Source of the DNA: Leptolyngbya sp. RL_3_1
Lineage (GTDB): Bacteria > Cyanobacteriota > Cyanobacteriia > Phormidesmidales > Phormidesmidaceae
Reading direction: 5' to 3'
Assembly (NCBI GenBank): GCA_012032425.1
Contig: JAAUQE010000008.1
Coordinates: forward strand, 1 to 32,452
Length of the DNA stretch: 32,452 bases
Positions within the stretch are counted from its first letter, which is position 1; the number at the start of each line of letters is the position of its first letter. The notes under the pieces are model-generated. The model was not told the DNA's origin. It made no database searches and saw nothing but the letters and a program-made list of their open reading frames with translations. A program made the translations under genes and the position numbers. Positions 1-8,783 of the stretch are shown in pieces.

Positions 1-72
1 AGGCCCTTAACGGTTGAGATTGGCTGCCGCTTGAGAACGATCCTTTGCGTAGCGATTTAAGAGGACAGATCC

Positions 73-3000
73 GTGAGCAACCTAGTGATTACCGGTATTA
101 TCGACGGCCCCCTGACGGGGGGGATTCCCAAAGCGATCGAGTTTTTCGCCCTGGCCGATATTCCCGACCTCAGCCTGTATGGCTTTGGCTCCGCCAACAA
201 TGGCGGGGGCAGTAATGGGGAAGAATTTACGTTTCCCCCAGATGCGATCAGTGCGGGGGACTATTTCTATGTGGCTACTGAATCCCCTGGGTTTAGCAGC
301 TTCTTCGGTTTTGCCCCCAACTACACCAGTGGGGCCGCCGCGATCAATGGGGATGACGCCATTGAGCTGTTTTTCAATGGGGCGGTGGTGGATGTCTTTG
401 GGGAAATCAATGTCGATGGCAGCGGTCAGCCCTGGGAATACCTGGATGGCTGGGCCTATCGCGTCAATGGCACCGGTCCGAGTCCGACCTTTGATCTAGC
501 GGACTGGCAATTTAGTGGCCCGGATGCCCTCGATGGCGAAGTCGCGAATGGTACGGCGGTCACCCCATTTCCCCTAGGAGAATTTCGTGCAACCCTAGGA
601 AATGACGCGGTGCTGAATGAAACCTTTGATGACGGGACTCAATTTACGATCAGCACCCCATTTTTCTCCGATGCTGGGGTCAGCAGCGGGTTTGACTTTT
701 TGGGTCTGGCGGATGGGAGCGGCGGTGATTTTGGCGGTGACCCCCTTCCCGTTGGCCTCAAGGCTTATACCGGCTTTGACGGTAGCTTCTTGACTGGGCA
801 AGACCTAGATGGGGAAGGGGCCAGCTTGCCGATTACCTTGACTTGGGCAGGGTTGGATATCACCGGGCTGAGCAACCTCAGCTTCAGCGGCGACTTTGCT
901 GAGTTTTTCGATGATCCAGGGGACATTGACAGCGGCGACTTCATTCGCTTGAGCTATCAGATTGACGGGGGCGGCTTCCAGGAGTTGCTCTGGTTCTCGG
1001 GGGCGGATTTCACCAGCACGGGCGGACCGTTCAACGGTCTTTTTCGGGAAGATACAGATTTTGATGGGGTTGGTGATGGAGCGGCCCTGGGGAATGCGGC
1101 CCAGACCTTTGGGGCGGCGATCGCCGGTACCGGTGCCAGCCTCGATTTACAGCTCAGCATCAGCCTTGATGCGGGGGATGAAGACTTCGCGGTGGATAAC
1201 TTTGTGATTGCCGCGCTGCACCGGGCACCACCCTGGCGATTGCCCCTGACAATGGCGTGCAGCCCGAGGGCAATGGCGGCACCACTGACTTTACCTTCAC
1301 CGTCACCCGTTCTGGCGACCTCACTGGCCCCACAGCGGTTGACTTTGCCGTTACCAGCAGCGAGGCCAATGGCCTCGACTTTGGCGGCACCTTCCCCACT
1401 GGCACCGTTAATTTTGCCGCCGGTGAAGCCACTCAGACCATTACGGTGCCTGTCTCTGGGGACACCGATAGTGAAACCGATGAGACCTTTACGGTCACCC
1501 TCTCGAATCCCTCCGCTGGGGCCACCCTCGCCACGGCCACCGCAACGGGCACCATCCAAGACGACGATAATGTAACGTCGATTTCTGCCATTCAAGGCAG
1601 TGGTGATACCAGCCCGCTGGTGGGCAATGTGGTGACGGTGGAAGCGATCGTCGTCGGTGACTTCCAGGATGGGGACGGCGATACCGGTCGCAACCTGCGG
1701 GGCTTCTATCTCCAAGAAGAAGATACCGATGGCGATGGCAATAGCCTCACCTCCGAAGGCATCTTTGTATTTGAGGGCGGCAACTTCATTACCGATGTCA
1801 ATATCGGTGACAAGGTGCGCGTTACCGGTACCGTCGATGAGTTCTTTGGCGAGACTCAAATCGACACCATCACCAACATCACCGTGGTGAGTTCAGGTAA
1901 TGCTCTGCCTACCGCAGCGTCGATTTCCCTGCCCAGCGCGGCGGTGACCACCAGCCAAGGGGGCGATTTCCAGCCGGATCTGGAAGCCTTTGAAGGGATG
2001 CGGGTCACCTTCACCGACGCGCTGAGCATTACCGAAATGTTCCAGCTCGATCGCTTCAATGAAATCAAGCTCAGTCAGGGGGGTCGCCTAGAGCAGTTCA
2101 CCCAAAACAACCTGCCGGATGTGGCTGGGTTTGCCCAACATCAAGCCGATAACGGGGCGCGCACCATCACCTACGACGATGGCCTGAACTTCCAAAACCA
2201 GCCGATCGCCAATCTGGATGGATTTGCGGGCTTTAACACCGCCACCGCCCCCACCATGGGAGACACCATTACCGGCCTATCGGGCGTATTGACCTACCAG
2301 TGGGCGGGCAACAATGCCAGTGGGGCCACTTGGCGGGTGCGGTCTGCGGTGGATGGCACCAATACCTTTGCCGACACCAATCCTCGGGAAGCCACCCCCG
2401 ACGATGTGGGCGGCACCCTGAAGGTGGCCAGTTTCAACGTGCTCAATTTCTTCACCACCCTCGACACCTTCCCTGGCAATGAGGGCGTCGGTCCCAATGA
2501 CCTCGATCCCCGAGGGGCTGACACCAACCCCCAAAATGCCTTGCCGGTACCGGTCCCCTAGACGAATACGATCGCCAGCTTGCCAAGCTGATCGAGGCCC
2601 TGGCCACCGCTGACGCCGATGTGGTGGGTTTGGTGGAGCTGGAAAATGACTTCCTCAAAGGCGGCACCAGCCCCGATGTGGCCGGTGCCCAAGACCCTCG
2701 GGATATTGCCATTCAAGAATTAGTCAATGCCCTCAACGCCAAATTGGGGGTGCCGGGGGCCTATGACTGGGTGCGCCCCGGCGGTGAGTTTGTGGGGGGG
2801 GACGCGATCGCGGTGGGCTTCATCTACGACACCCGCACGGTCAGCCTGGTGGGCAACGCCGCCATCCTCGACAGCGCTGCCTTCTTGGATCCCAATAACA
2901 CTGGGGAGGGCAAAAACCGCGCCGCCTTGGCCCAAACCTTTGCGGAAATCGCTTCGGGTGAAACCTTCACCGCCTCGGTGAACCACTTTAAATCCAAGGG

Positions 3001-4529
3001 AGATTCGGGTCTGGATGCTAACAATGACGGCATTCCCGATGCCCCCAGCAACCCCGACAGCGACCAGCTCGACGGGCAGGGCTACTGGAATGACACCCGC
3101 ACCAAAGCCGCTCAGGCCCTGGCCGACTGGTTGGCTACCGATCCCACCGGGTCCGGTGACACCGATGTGCTGATTCTGGGAGATCTCAACGCCTACGCCA
3201 ACGAGGATCCGGTGCGGACCCTGGAAGCCGAGGGCTACACCGATCTGGCGGAGCAGTTCTTGGGTGACGCGGCTTACTCCTTTGTGTTTGATGGTCAGAC
3301 CGGCACCCTAGATTACGCCCTGGCCAACTCGACCCTGCTGAGCCAGGTGACGGGCGCTACGGAATGGCACATCAATGCGGATGAGGCCGATGCCCTGGAC
3401 TACAACCTGGAGTTTGGCCGCGACCCCAGCATTTTTGACGGCACCAACCCCTTCCGCAGCTCAGACCATGACCCGGTGATCATTGGCTTAAATCTGGCCT
3501 CCCCCGTGCCATAATCTCGACATCGGGCTGTTTGATGCCGCCAGCGATACCGAAATTGCCCCCCTGACTGAGGGGGCGGTGATTTCCCTAGCCCAAATCG
3601 CCAACCTCAACAATGTCTCTATTGCCGCCACCGTCTCAGCGGACAGCCCCTTGTTTGGGCAAGTCGGCAGCATCGTCCTCGACCTCAACAATGGTCAGAA
3701 GACCCAGACCGAGAATGCCACCCCCTATGCCCTGTTTGGGGATAACCGGGGCAACTTCAGAGGCGGCAGTATCCCCTTGGGTGCCAATACCATTACCTTC
3801 AACATCTTTAGTGGAACGGGTGGCAACGGCACCCTGCTGGGCACCGTCACCCGCAACTTCACCATCGCCGACATTCCGCCGGTCAACCTGGCTCCCAATG
3901 CGGTGGGTGACGCCTTCACCACCGTTGCCGACCAGACCTTCACGGGCAATGTGGCCCTGAATGACAGCGACCCCAACGGTGATGCCCTCACCTTTGCCCT
4001 GGGTTCAGCCGCCAGTAACGGCACGGTGGTCTTGGGGGCCAACGGCATCTTTGAGTACATCCCTAACCTCGGCTTTACCGGCACTGATAGCTTTAGCTAC
4101 ACCGCCAGCGATGGTTTGCTCACCGATATCGCCACGGTGGATCTGTTGGTGAATCCCCAGGGGTTATCGCCGCTCCAGATCGGGTTGTATGATGCCAGCT
4201 CCGACCAGTTGATTCAGTTCATCCAATCCGGTGACACCATCGATACCGCTGGGCTATCGGCTCAAAATCTGACCTTGGCCGCCGTCTTGGCCGATGGCAG
4301 TCCGCTGGCGGGTCAAGTGCAGAGTATCGAGCTGGATCTCAACAACGGTCAGGCCACCCGGACGGAGAATGTGTCGCCCTATGCCTTGTTTGGCGACACC
4401 AATGGCAACTTCTTCACGGGCAGCGGCCTTCCCCAGGGGGCTAACCAGATTGAATTCGAGCTGTACTCCCAGAAGGGGGGCAACGGTCTGCTGCTAGAGA
4501 CGGTGGTAGTGGACTTCACCCTGGTTTAG
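73..4529 (+). CDS. ExeM/NucH-like extracellular nuclease with LTD, Calx-beta and Ig-like domains (three frameshifts)
   Basis: Large modular, probably secreted endonuclease of about 1,485 residues once three frameshifts are bridged (near 1221, 2541 and 3505-3514). Order: lamin-tail-like domain (about 1-165), a beta-rich region, a Calx-beta domain (about 395-495), an OB-type nuclease-associated domain (from VTSISAIQGSGD), then the EEP nuclease (about 780-1145) with SFNVLNFF, VVGLVELEND, SVNHFKSKGDS, LILGDLNAYANEDPV, LDYALANS and SSDHDPV. The C-terminus holds two similar repeats of about 115 residues (both with LDLNNGQ and PYALFGD) around a cadherin/VCBS-like domain. The GTG start has GAGGA seven bases upstream. 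There is no signal peptide or RTX tail, so the secretion route is unknown. The following gene also has an EEP domain, which suggests a shared role in degrading external DNA. The frames rejoin cleanly with homologous sequence on both sides, so I read the breaks as sequence errors. Confidence 0.85.
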
Positions 4530-4539
4530 GGCAAAGCGC

Positions 4540-4594
4540 GATCGGGCCTGACCGGGAGAACCGGTCAGGCCCGATCCCCTGCCGCTGCCTTTTT
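4540..4594 (+). terminator. Strong hairpin, likely terminator after the nuclease gene
   Basis: A perfect 16-bp stem (4540-4555 with 4561-4576) and a 5-base loop start ten bases after the stop codon. A T5 run lies at 4590-4594, about 13 bases past the stem, which is further than in a textbook intrinsic terminator. It separates the nuclease gene from the phosphatase gene. The rest of 4595-4712 is the upstream region of the phosphatase gene. Confidence 0.6.
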
Positions 4595-4640
4595 AAGCAA
4601 TCTTTTCGATCCGCTAACTGGGGTCTAGCCCCATCCAGCC

Positions 4641-4703
4641 TTAAACACCATCCGTTGGGTTTAGCGCTGTGCCTTTTGCCTATTGCTGTTCTAAACACTA
4701 TCC
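4641..4703. repeat. 13-bp direct repeat, 50-bp period, upstream of the phosphatase gene
   Basis: TTAAACACCATCC (4641-4653) and CTAAACACTATCC (4691-4703) match at 11 of 13 positions and start exactly 50 bases apart, ending nine bases before the ATG at 4713. The position suits a regulatory site. It does not match the canonical cyanobacterial Pho box (tandem 8-mers at 11-base spacing), so its function is unknown. Confidence 0.35.
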
Positions 4704-4712
4704 AGGTTCACC

Positions 4713-7700
4713 ATGGCAAGTTCCCCCCTTCGCTTTGCAACCTATAACGCCTCCCTCAATCGCGCCAGTGCCGGCCAACTGATTGATAACCTCTCTACCC
4801 CAGATGACAGCCAAGCCCAGGCCGTGGCCGAAGTCATCCAGCGCACCAACCCTGACGTGTTGCTAATCAACGAGTTCGACTTTGACGTGGCCGGTGAGGC
4901 CGCCAACCTGTTTCAAACCAACTACTTAGGCGTCTCTCAAAACGGGGTTGACCCGGTTGAGTATCCCTACGTCTACGTGGCCCCGTCCAACACCGGGGTG
5001 GCCTCGGGCTTCGACCTCGACAACAGTGGCGCAGCAGGGGACTTTGCCCCCAACGATGCCTTCGGGTTTGGCTTTTTTGAAGGCCAGTTTGGCTTCGCGA
5101 TCTTCTCAAAGCACCCCATCGTCACCGATCAAATTCGCACCTTCCAAGCGTTCCTCTGGAAGGACATGCCCGGTGCCTTACTACCCGCCGACCCTAACGA
5201 CACCGATGGTAATGGCGACACCGAAAACTGGTACACCCCCGAGGAACTGGAGGTGGTGCGCCTCTCTTCCAAAAACCATGTGGATGTGCCCATTCAGGTG
5301 AATGGTGACATCATCCATGTGCTAGCCAGCCACCCCACGCCCCCGGTTTTCGACGGTCCCGAAGATCGCAATGGTACCCGCAACCACGATGAGATCCGCT
5401 TCTGGGCTGATTACGTCCAGGGCGCAGACTATATCTATGACGACAACGGTGGCACCGGCGGCTTAGCAGCGGGCTCCAAATTCGTGATTATGGGAGACCA
5501 AAACGCCGACCCCTTTGATGGCGACAGCGTTCCCGGTGCGGCTCAACAGCTCTTAGAAAATCCCCTGGTCAATACTGCCGTCACCCCCAGCAGTGCCGGT
5601 GGCCCCGATGCCGCCAACCGTCAGGCCGGGGCTAACGAGACCCACCTGGGTGACCCAGCCTTTGATACCGCTGACTTTGGCTTTGCTGGGGTGGGCAATC
5701 CCGATGGCACCCCAGGAAACCTACGGGTGGATTACGTGCTGCCTTCCAACAACCTGGGTATCACCGACGCCCAGGTCTTCTGGCAAGCCAGCACCGACCC
5801 CCTATTCCCCCTCGCGGAATTCCCCACCTCCGACCACCGGTTGGTCTATGTGGATGTGGCCGACACCTTGCCGAACGGGGTAGCCAGCGGCGATGTAGAC
5901 CAAGACTCCGCCGTACTTTGGACCCGCAGCACCATCACGGGTGAAGTCACCTTTGACTATTCGACAGAGGTAGACTTTAGCGCGATCGCCGGATCGGCAA
6001 CTGCCACCGTCACAGATCCCAACCAGCCGGTCAAGGTCGAAGTCGAGGGCTTGGCAGCGGGCACGCAATATTATTTCCGGGTCATTGATGCAGCCGGCAA
6101 CAGTGAAATCGGTCGTTTTCGGACGGCCTCTCACCAGGGCGATAGCCCTGGCTTGACCTTTGGGGTAGCTGGAGATTGGCAGCAAGCTCCGCCTTTTCCG
6201 ATCTTGAGTTCCGCTGCTGACAGCGACTTAGATCTCTTCATCAAGCTGGGCGATACCATCTATGCCGACCTAGAAACCCCTGGCCTACCTGGAGTATCCC
6301 AAGCCCGGACCCTCAATGAGTTTCGCGCCAAGCACAGCGAGGTGTTAAGCCCCCGATTTGGCTTAAACGCCACATCAGACTTGCAGGCTACGACCTCGAT
6401 TCTGGCCAGCATTGATGATCACGAAATCGTGGATAACTTTGCCGGTGGCGCTGCTCCCGGAGAGTCCCCTGATGCCCCTGATATCGGTTCTTCCCCCGAT
6501 CCTCTCTTCACCGATAATGTTGAGTTCGTCAACGACACTCAAGTCTACGAAGATGCGCTGCAAGCCTATCAGGAGTACCAACCCCTGCGGGATGAGTTTT
6601 ACGACACCCCTGCCGACGCCCGTACCGATGGCGAACGTAAACTTTATCGTGCCAACGATTACGGGAGTGATGCCTCGATCTTTGTTTTAGATAGCCGCTC
6701 CTTCCGGGATGCTCAATTAGAGCCTGCCGATCTCGCTAATCCAGCGCCTTTCTTGGTGGAAGCCTTTGATCCGACCCGGACCCTACTGGGAAGGGCTCAG
6801 GTCGAACAAATCAAGACAGACTTGCTAACCGCCGATCAAAATGGCACCACCTGGAAGTTTGTCCTGATCCCGGAGCCCATCCAAAACTTTGGAGTCGTCA
6901 ATGCCGAAGATCGATTTGAAGGCTATGCTGCCGAGCGCACTGAAATCCTCCAGTTCATTAACGATAACGGCATCGATAACGTCGTCTTCATGGCCGGAGA
7001 CTTCCATGGCACCATCGTCAATAACCTCACTTACCAAGTCGCCCCTGGGCAACCACAAATTGCCACCAATGCCTTTGAAGTCGTCACTGGACCGGTCGCG
7101 TTCTTTGACGGTCGCTTTGGCCCTAACGTAGCCAATATCAGCTTTGCCGCTGGGCTCATCAGTCAGGCCGAATTTGATTTTTACAATTCACTGCCGGTGG
7201 CCCCAGACGGGGATGATATCCCCAATGACAAGGATGACTTTATCAAGCAACTGCTCGTGGCCCAGACTGATTTGTTTGGTTATGACCCAGTCGGCTTGAA
7301 CAACAACTTGGCAGCCGCCGATGGTTTGATTGATGCCACCCTGCTGCAAGGGGACTACGTGGTCAGCCACAACTTTAGCTGGACTGAGTTTGACATCGAT
7401 CCTGCAACCCAAACTCTAACGGCCACAACCTATGGCATCGATGCCTACAGCGAAGCAGAGGTGTTGGCCAACCCTGAAGCGGTTCTGGCGCTTGAGCCCA
7501 GGATCATCAGTCAGTTCGCGGTGAATCCCAGCGGCTTTTCCATCGAGAGTGGTGATGACAGTGACGAGACTTTAGTGGGTGATCAGTCCGCTAACCGCAT
7601 TAATGGGGCCGGTGGGAGTGACACCGTGGCGGGGGATCTGGGGGATGATGTCATCCTCGGGGGCGATGGTGACGACGTGCTGCGGGGGGATGGCAATACC

Positions 7701-8147
7701 CGCAAGTCTGATTCTGGGGGCCGCAATGGGGGTGACGATATCATTCGCGGCGGTGCAGGCAATGATCGCATCGGTGGCAAGTCAGGCAACGACATCCTGT
7801 TTGGGGATGCCGGTGATGATGCCATCTGGGGTGATGACGGGGATGATATCCTGCGCGGCGGTCTTGGTAATGACCGGCTTACGGGTGATGATTTCTCTGG
7901 TGGTCAGGGGGCCGACATCTTTGTTCTGGCAGCGGGCGAAGGCACCGACACCATTGTTGACTTTGAGATTGGCATTGACCTAATCGGCCTCGTCGGTACC
8001 CTCACCTACAACCAACTCATCCTCGGCCAATCCGGCAAAAACACCACCGTCAGCTTCGGTGACGAAACCCTTGCCATCCTCAGCAAGATCACCGCCACCG
8101 ACCTCACCGAAGATAGCTTCCTGGCTAACTTCGTCCCTACCGTCTGA
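4713..8147 (+). CDS. EEP nuclease-PhoD alkaline phosphatase fusion with RTX calcium repeats
   Basis: An intact 1,144-residue protein predicted to act outside the cell on phosphate esters and perhaps nucleic acids. Residues 1-390 form a complete EEP domain (LLINEFDFD, VLASHPTPP, FVIMGDQNADPFDGD, LRVDYVLPS, TSDHRLVYVDV). Residues about 390-470 are the PhoD N-terminal fibronectin-like domain (LPNGVASGDV). The PhoD metallophosphatase core follows, with KLGDTIYAD, SIDDHEIVDN near residue 565, RSFRDAQ and MAGDFHGTI. Residues about 945-1070 carry RTX nonapeptides (GGxGxDxxx type), followed by a typical RTX C-terminal tail. With no signal peptide, this points to type I secretion and calcium-dependent folding. 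PhoD enzymes are phosphodiesterase/monoesterases that release phosphate; the added nuclease-like domain suggests stepwise digestion by one chain, which is inference. Only a weak CAGG lies before the ATG. A phosphate-starvation role is likely, but no convincing Pho box is seen. Confidence 0.92.
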   Translation: MASSPLRFATYNASLNRASAGQLIDNLSTPDDSQAQAVAEVIQRTNPDVLLINEFDFDVAGEAANLFQTNYLGVSQNGVDPVEYPYVYVAPSNTGVASGFDLDNSGAAGDFAPNDAFGFGFFEGQFGFAIFSKHPIVTDQIRTFQAFLWKDMPGALLPADPNDTDGNGDTENWYTPEELEVVRLSSKNHVDVPIQVNGDIIHVLASHPTPPVFDGPEDRNGTRNHDEIRFWADYVQGADYIYDDNGGTGGLAAGSKFVIMGDQNADPFDGDSVPGAAQQLLENPLVNTAVTPSSAGGPDAANRQAGANETHLGDPAFDTADFGFAGVGNPDGTPGNLRVDYVLPSNNLGITDAQVFWQASTDPLFPLAEFPTSDHRLVYVDVADTLPNGVASGDVDQDSAVLWTRSTITGEVTFDYSTEVDFSAIAGSATATVTDPNQPVKVEVEGLAAGTQYYFRVIDAAGNSEIGRFRTASHQGDSPGLTFGVAGDWQQAPPFPILSSAADSDLDLFIKLGDTIYADLETPGLPGVSQARTLNEFRAKHSEVLSPRFGLNATSDLQATTSILASIDDHEIVDNFAGGAAPGESPDAPDIGSSPDPLFTDNVEFVNDTQVYEDALQAYQEYQPLRDEFYDTPADARTDGERKLYRANDYGSDASIFVLDSRSFRDAQLEPADLANPAPFLVEAFDPTRTLLGRAQVEQIKTDLLTADQNGTTWKFVLIPEPIQNFGVVNAEDRFEGYAAERTEILQFINDNGIDNVVFMAGDFHGTIVNNLTYQVAPGQPQIATNAFEVVTGPVAFFDGRFGPNVANISFAAGLISQAEFDFYNSLPVAPDGDDIPNDKDDFIKQLLVAQTDLFGYDPVGLNNNLAAADGLIDATLLQGDYVVSHNFSWTEFDIDPATQTLTATTYGIDAYSEAEVLANPEAVLALEPRIISQFAVNPSGFSIESGDDSDETLVGDQSANRINGAGGSDTVAGDLGDDVILGGDGDDVLRGDGNTRKSDSGGRNGGDDIIRGGAGNDRIGGKSGNDILFGDAGDDAIWGDDGDDILRGGLGNDRLTGDDFSGGQGADIFVLAAGEGTDTIVDFEIGIDLIGLVGTLTYNQLILGQSGKNTTVSFGDETLAILSKITATDLTEDSFLANFVPTV

Positions 8148-8161
8148 TCCCATCATCCGTC

Positions 8162-8188
8162 GAGCCAGGTTCCCACCCAACCTGGCTC
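8162..8188 (+). terminator. Hairpin after the PhoD fusion gene
   Basis: GAGCCAGGTT and AACCTGGCTC form a perfect 10-bp stem with a 7-base loop, 14 bases after the stop codon. No T run follows, so it may be a factor-dependent terminator or an mRNA-stabilising hairpin. Confidence 0.45.
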
Positions 8189-8284
8189 CATTGCCCCAGT
8201 CCTTAACATCTCCATAGACTTCCCTTAATAGAAATAGAAAAATGTAGGGCTGCTATTGGTGGTATTTGATATCCCGCAGCCTGG

Positions 8285-8367
8285 TTGACTGACAAAAGTT
8301 AGTCAGGTTCATATGCAAACGAGCGTATCTTGAATTCCAGTCGCTAAGCTGATTGACTGACAAAAGT
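8285..8367. repeat. 15-bp direct repeat TTGACTGACAAAAGT, two copies 68 bp apart
   Basis: Identical copies lie at 8285-8299 and 8353-8367. The first is also part of a small inverted repeat (GACTGAC-AAAA-GTTAGTC, one mismatch). They sit between the PhoD gene and the transposase remnant and could be ends of a decayed mobile element. The rest of 8189-8470 shows nothing recognisable. Confidence 0.45.
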
Positions 8368-8472
8368 CCTGTTCTGTATCGCTGAAATGCCCGTCAGCAG
8401 GGGAATAGAGCCAATAGAAAAAGAATCGGGAGCCAGCATTCTAGAATCAGATACCACTCAAAACTCAGGAAG

Positions 8473-8780
8473 GCTGTGAACAAAACTCCCGCCTCTACGA
8501 TGCCCTGATGACTGGGTTGGGTCAAGACTATAGCTGGGCAAATCTGGCCCACCTGACCACCTATCTTTGGATGATTGCCGCCCTACCGAGCGGATGCAGA
8601 TGGCGACGGGTCAACTGGGCTGGCACCATCGAATAATGCCTTCGGCAACACTGCGCGAACGCCTCAAAAGCACCACCTGGGTTTGGCGTGCCCACATCTT
8701 GTGACCTGTCGTGGCTCTTTTTTATCCTGGCGGTGGCCACGCTCTATGTCACCGCTCAAGGGATAGCTGTGAGGGATTAG
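8473..8780 (+). pseudogene. Degenerate transposase remnant (IS4-like)
   Basis: Two separated pieces read like the ends of an IS4-type transposase. The segment from about 8473 to 8598 stays open and gives NSRLYDALMTGLGQ and NLAHLTTYLWMIAAL. The segment 8709-8780 gives SWLFFILAVATLYVTAQG before a stop. The central catalytic part is missing and the linker has stops in the relevant frames. The family assignment rests on remembered sequence style and is uncertain; that it is a decayed, non-functional coding relic is more secure. It sits just past the 3' end of the ABC transporter gene, on the opposite strand. Confidence 0.4.
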
Positions 8781-8783
8781 ACC

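Noticed and set aside
957-1859. Long open frame on the minus strand opposite the nuclease gene
   Set aside because: It is antisense to conserved Calx-beta and jelly-roll-like sequence and its translation has no domain character; a shadow of GC-rich coding sequence.
1221-4529. Programmed ribosomal frameshifting in the nuclease gene
   Set aside because: The shifts are in both directions, lack slippery heptamers with a stimulator, and the same kind of break occurs in seven other genes including sufB.
7552-7920. Nucleotide tandem repeat in the PhoD fusion gene
   Set aside because: It is explained by the RTX nonapeptide protein repeats; base-level units are diverged.
8202-8231. CTTAACAT and CTTAATAG 22 bases apart, resembling two outer units of a cyanobacterial Pho box
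   Set aside because: The middle unit does not match and no rightward gene follows; the site lies after the phosphatase gene, next to a transposase relic.
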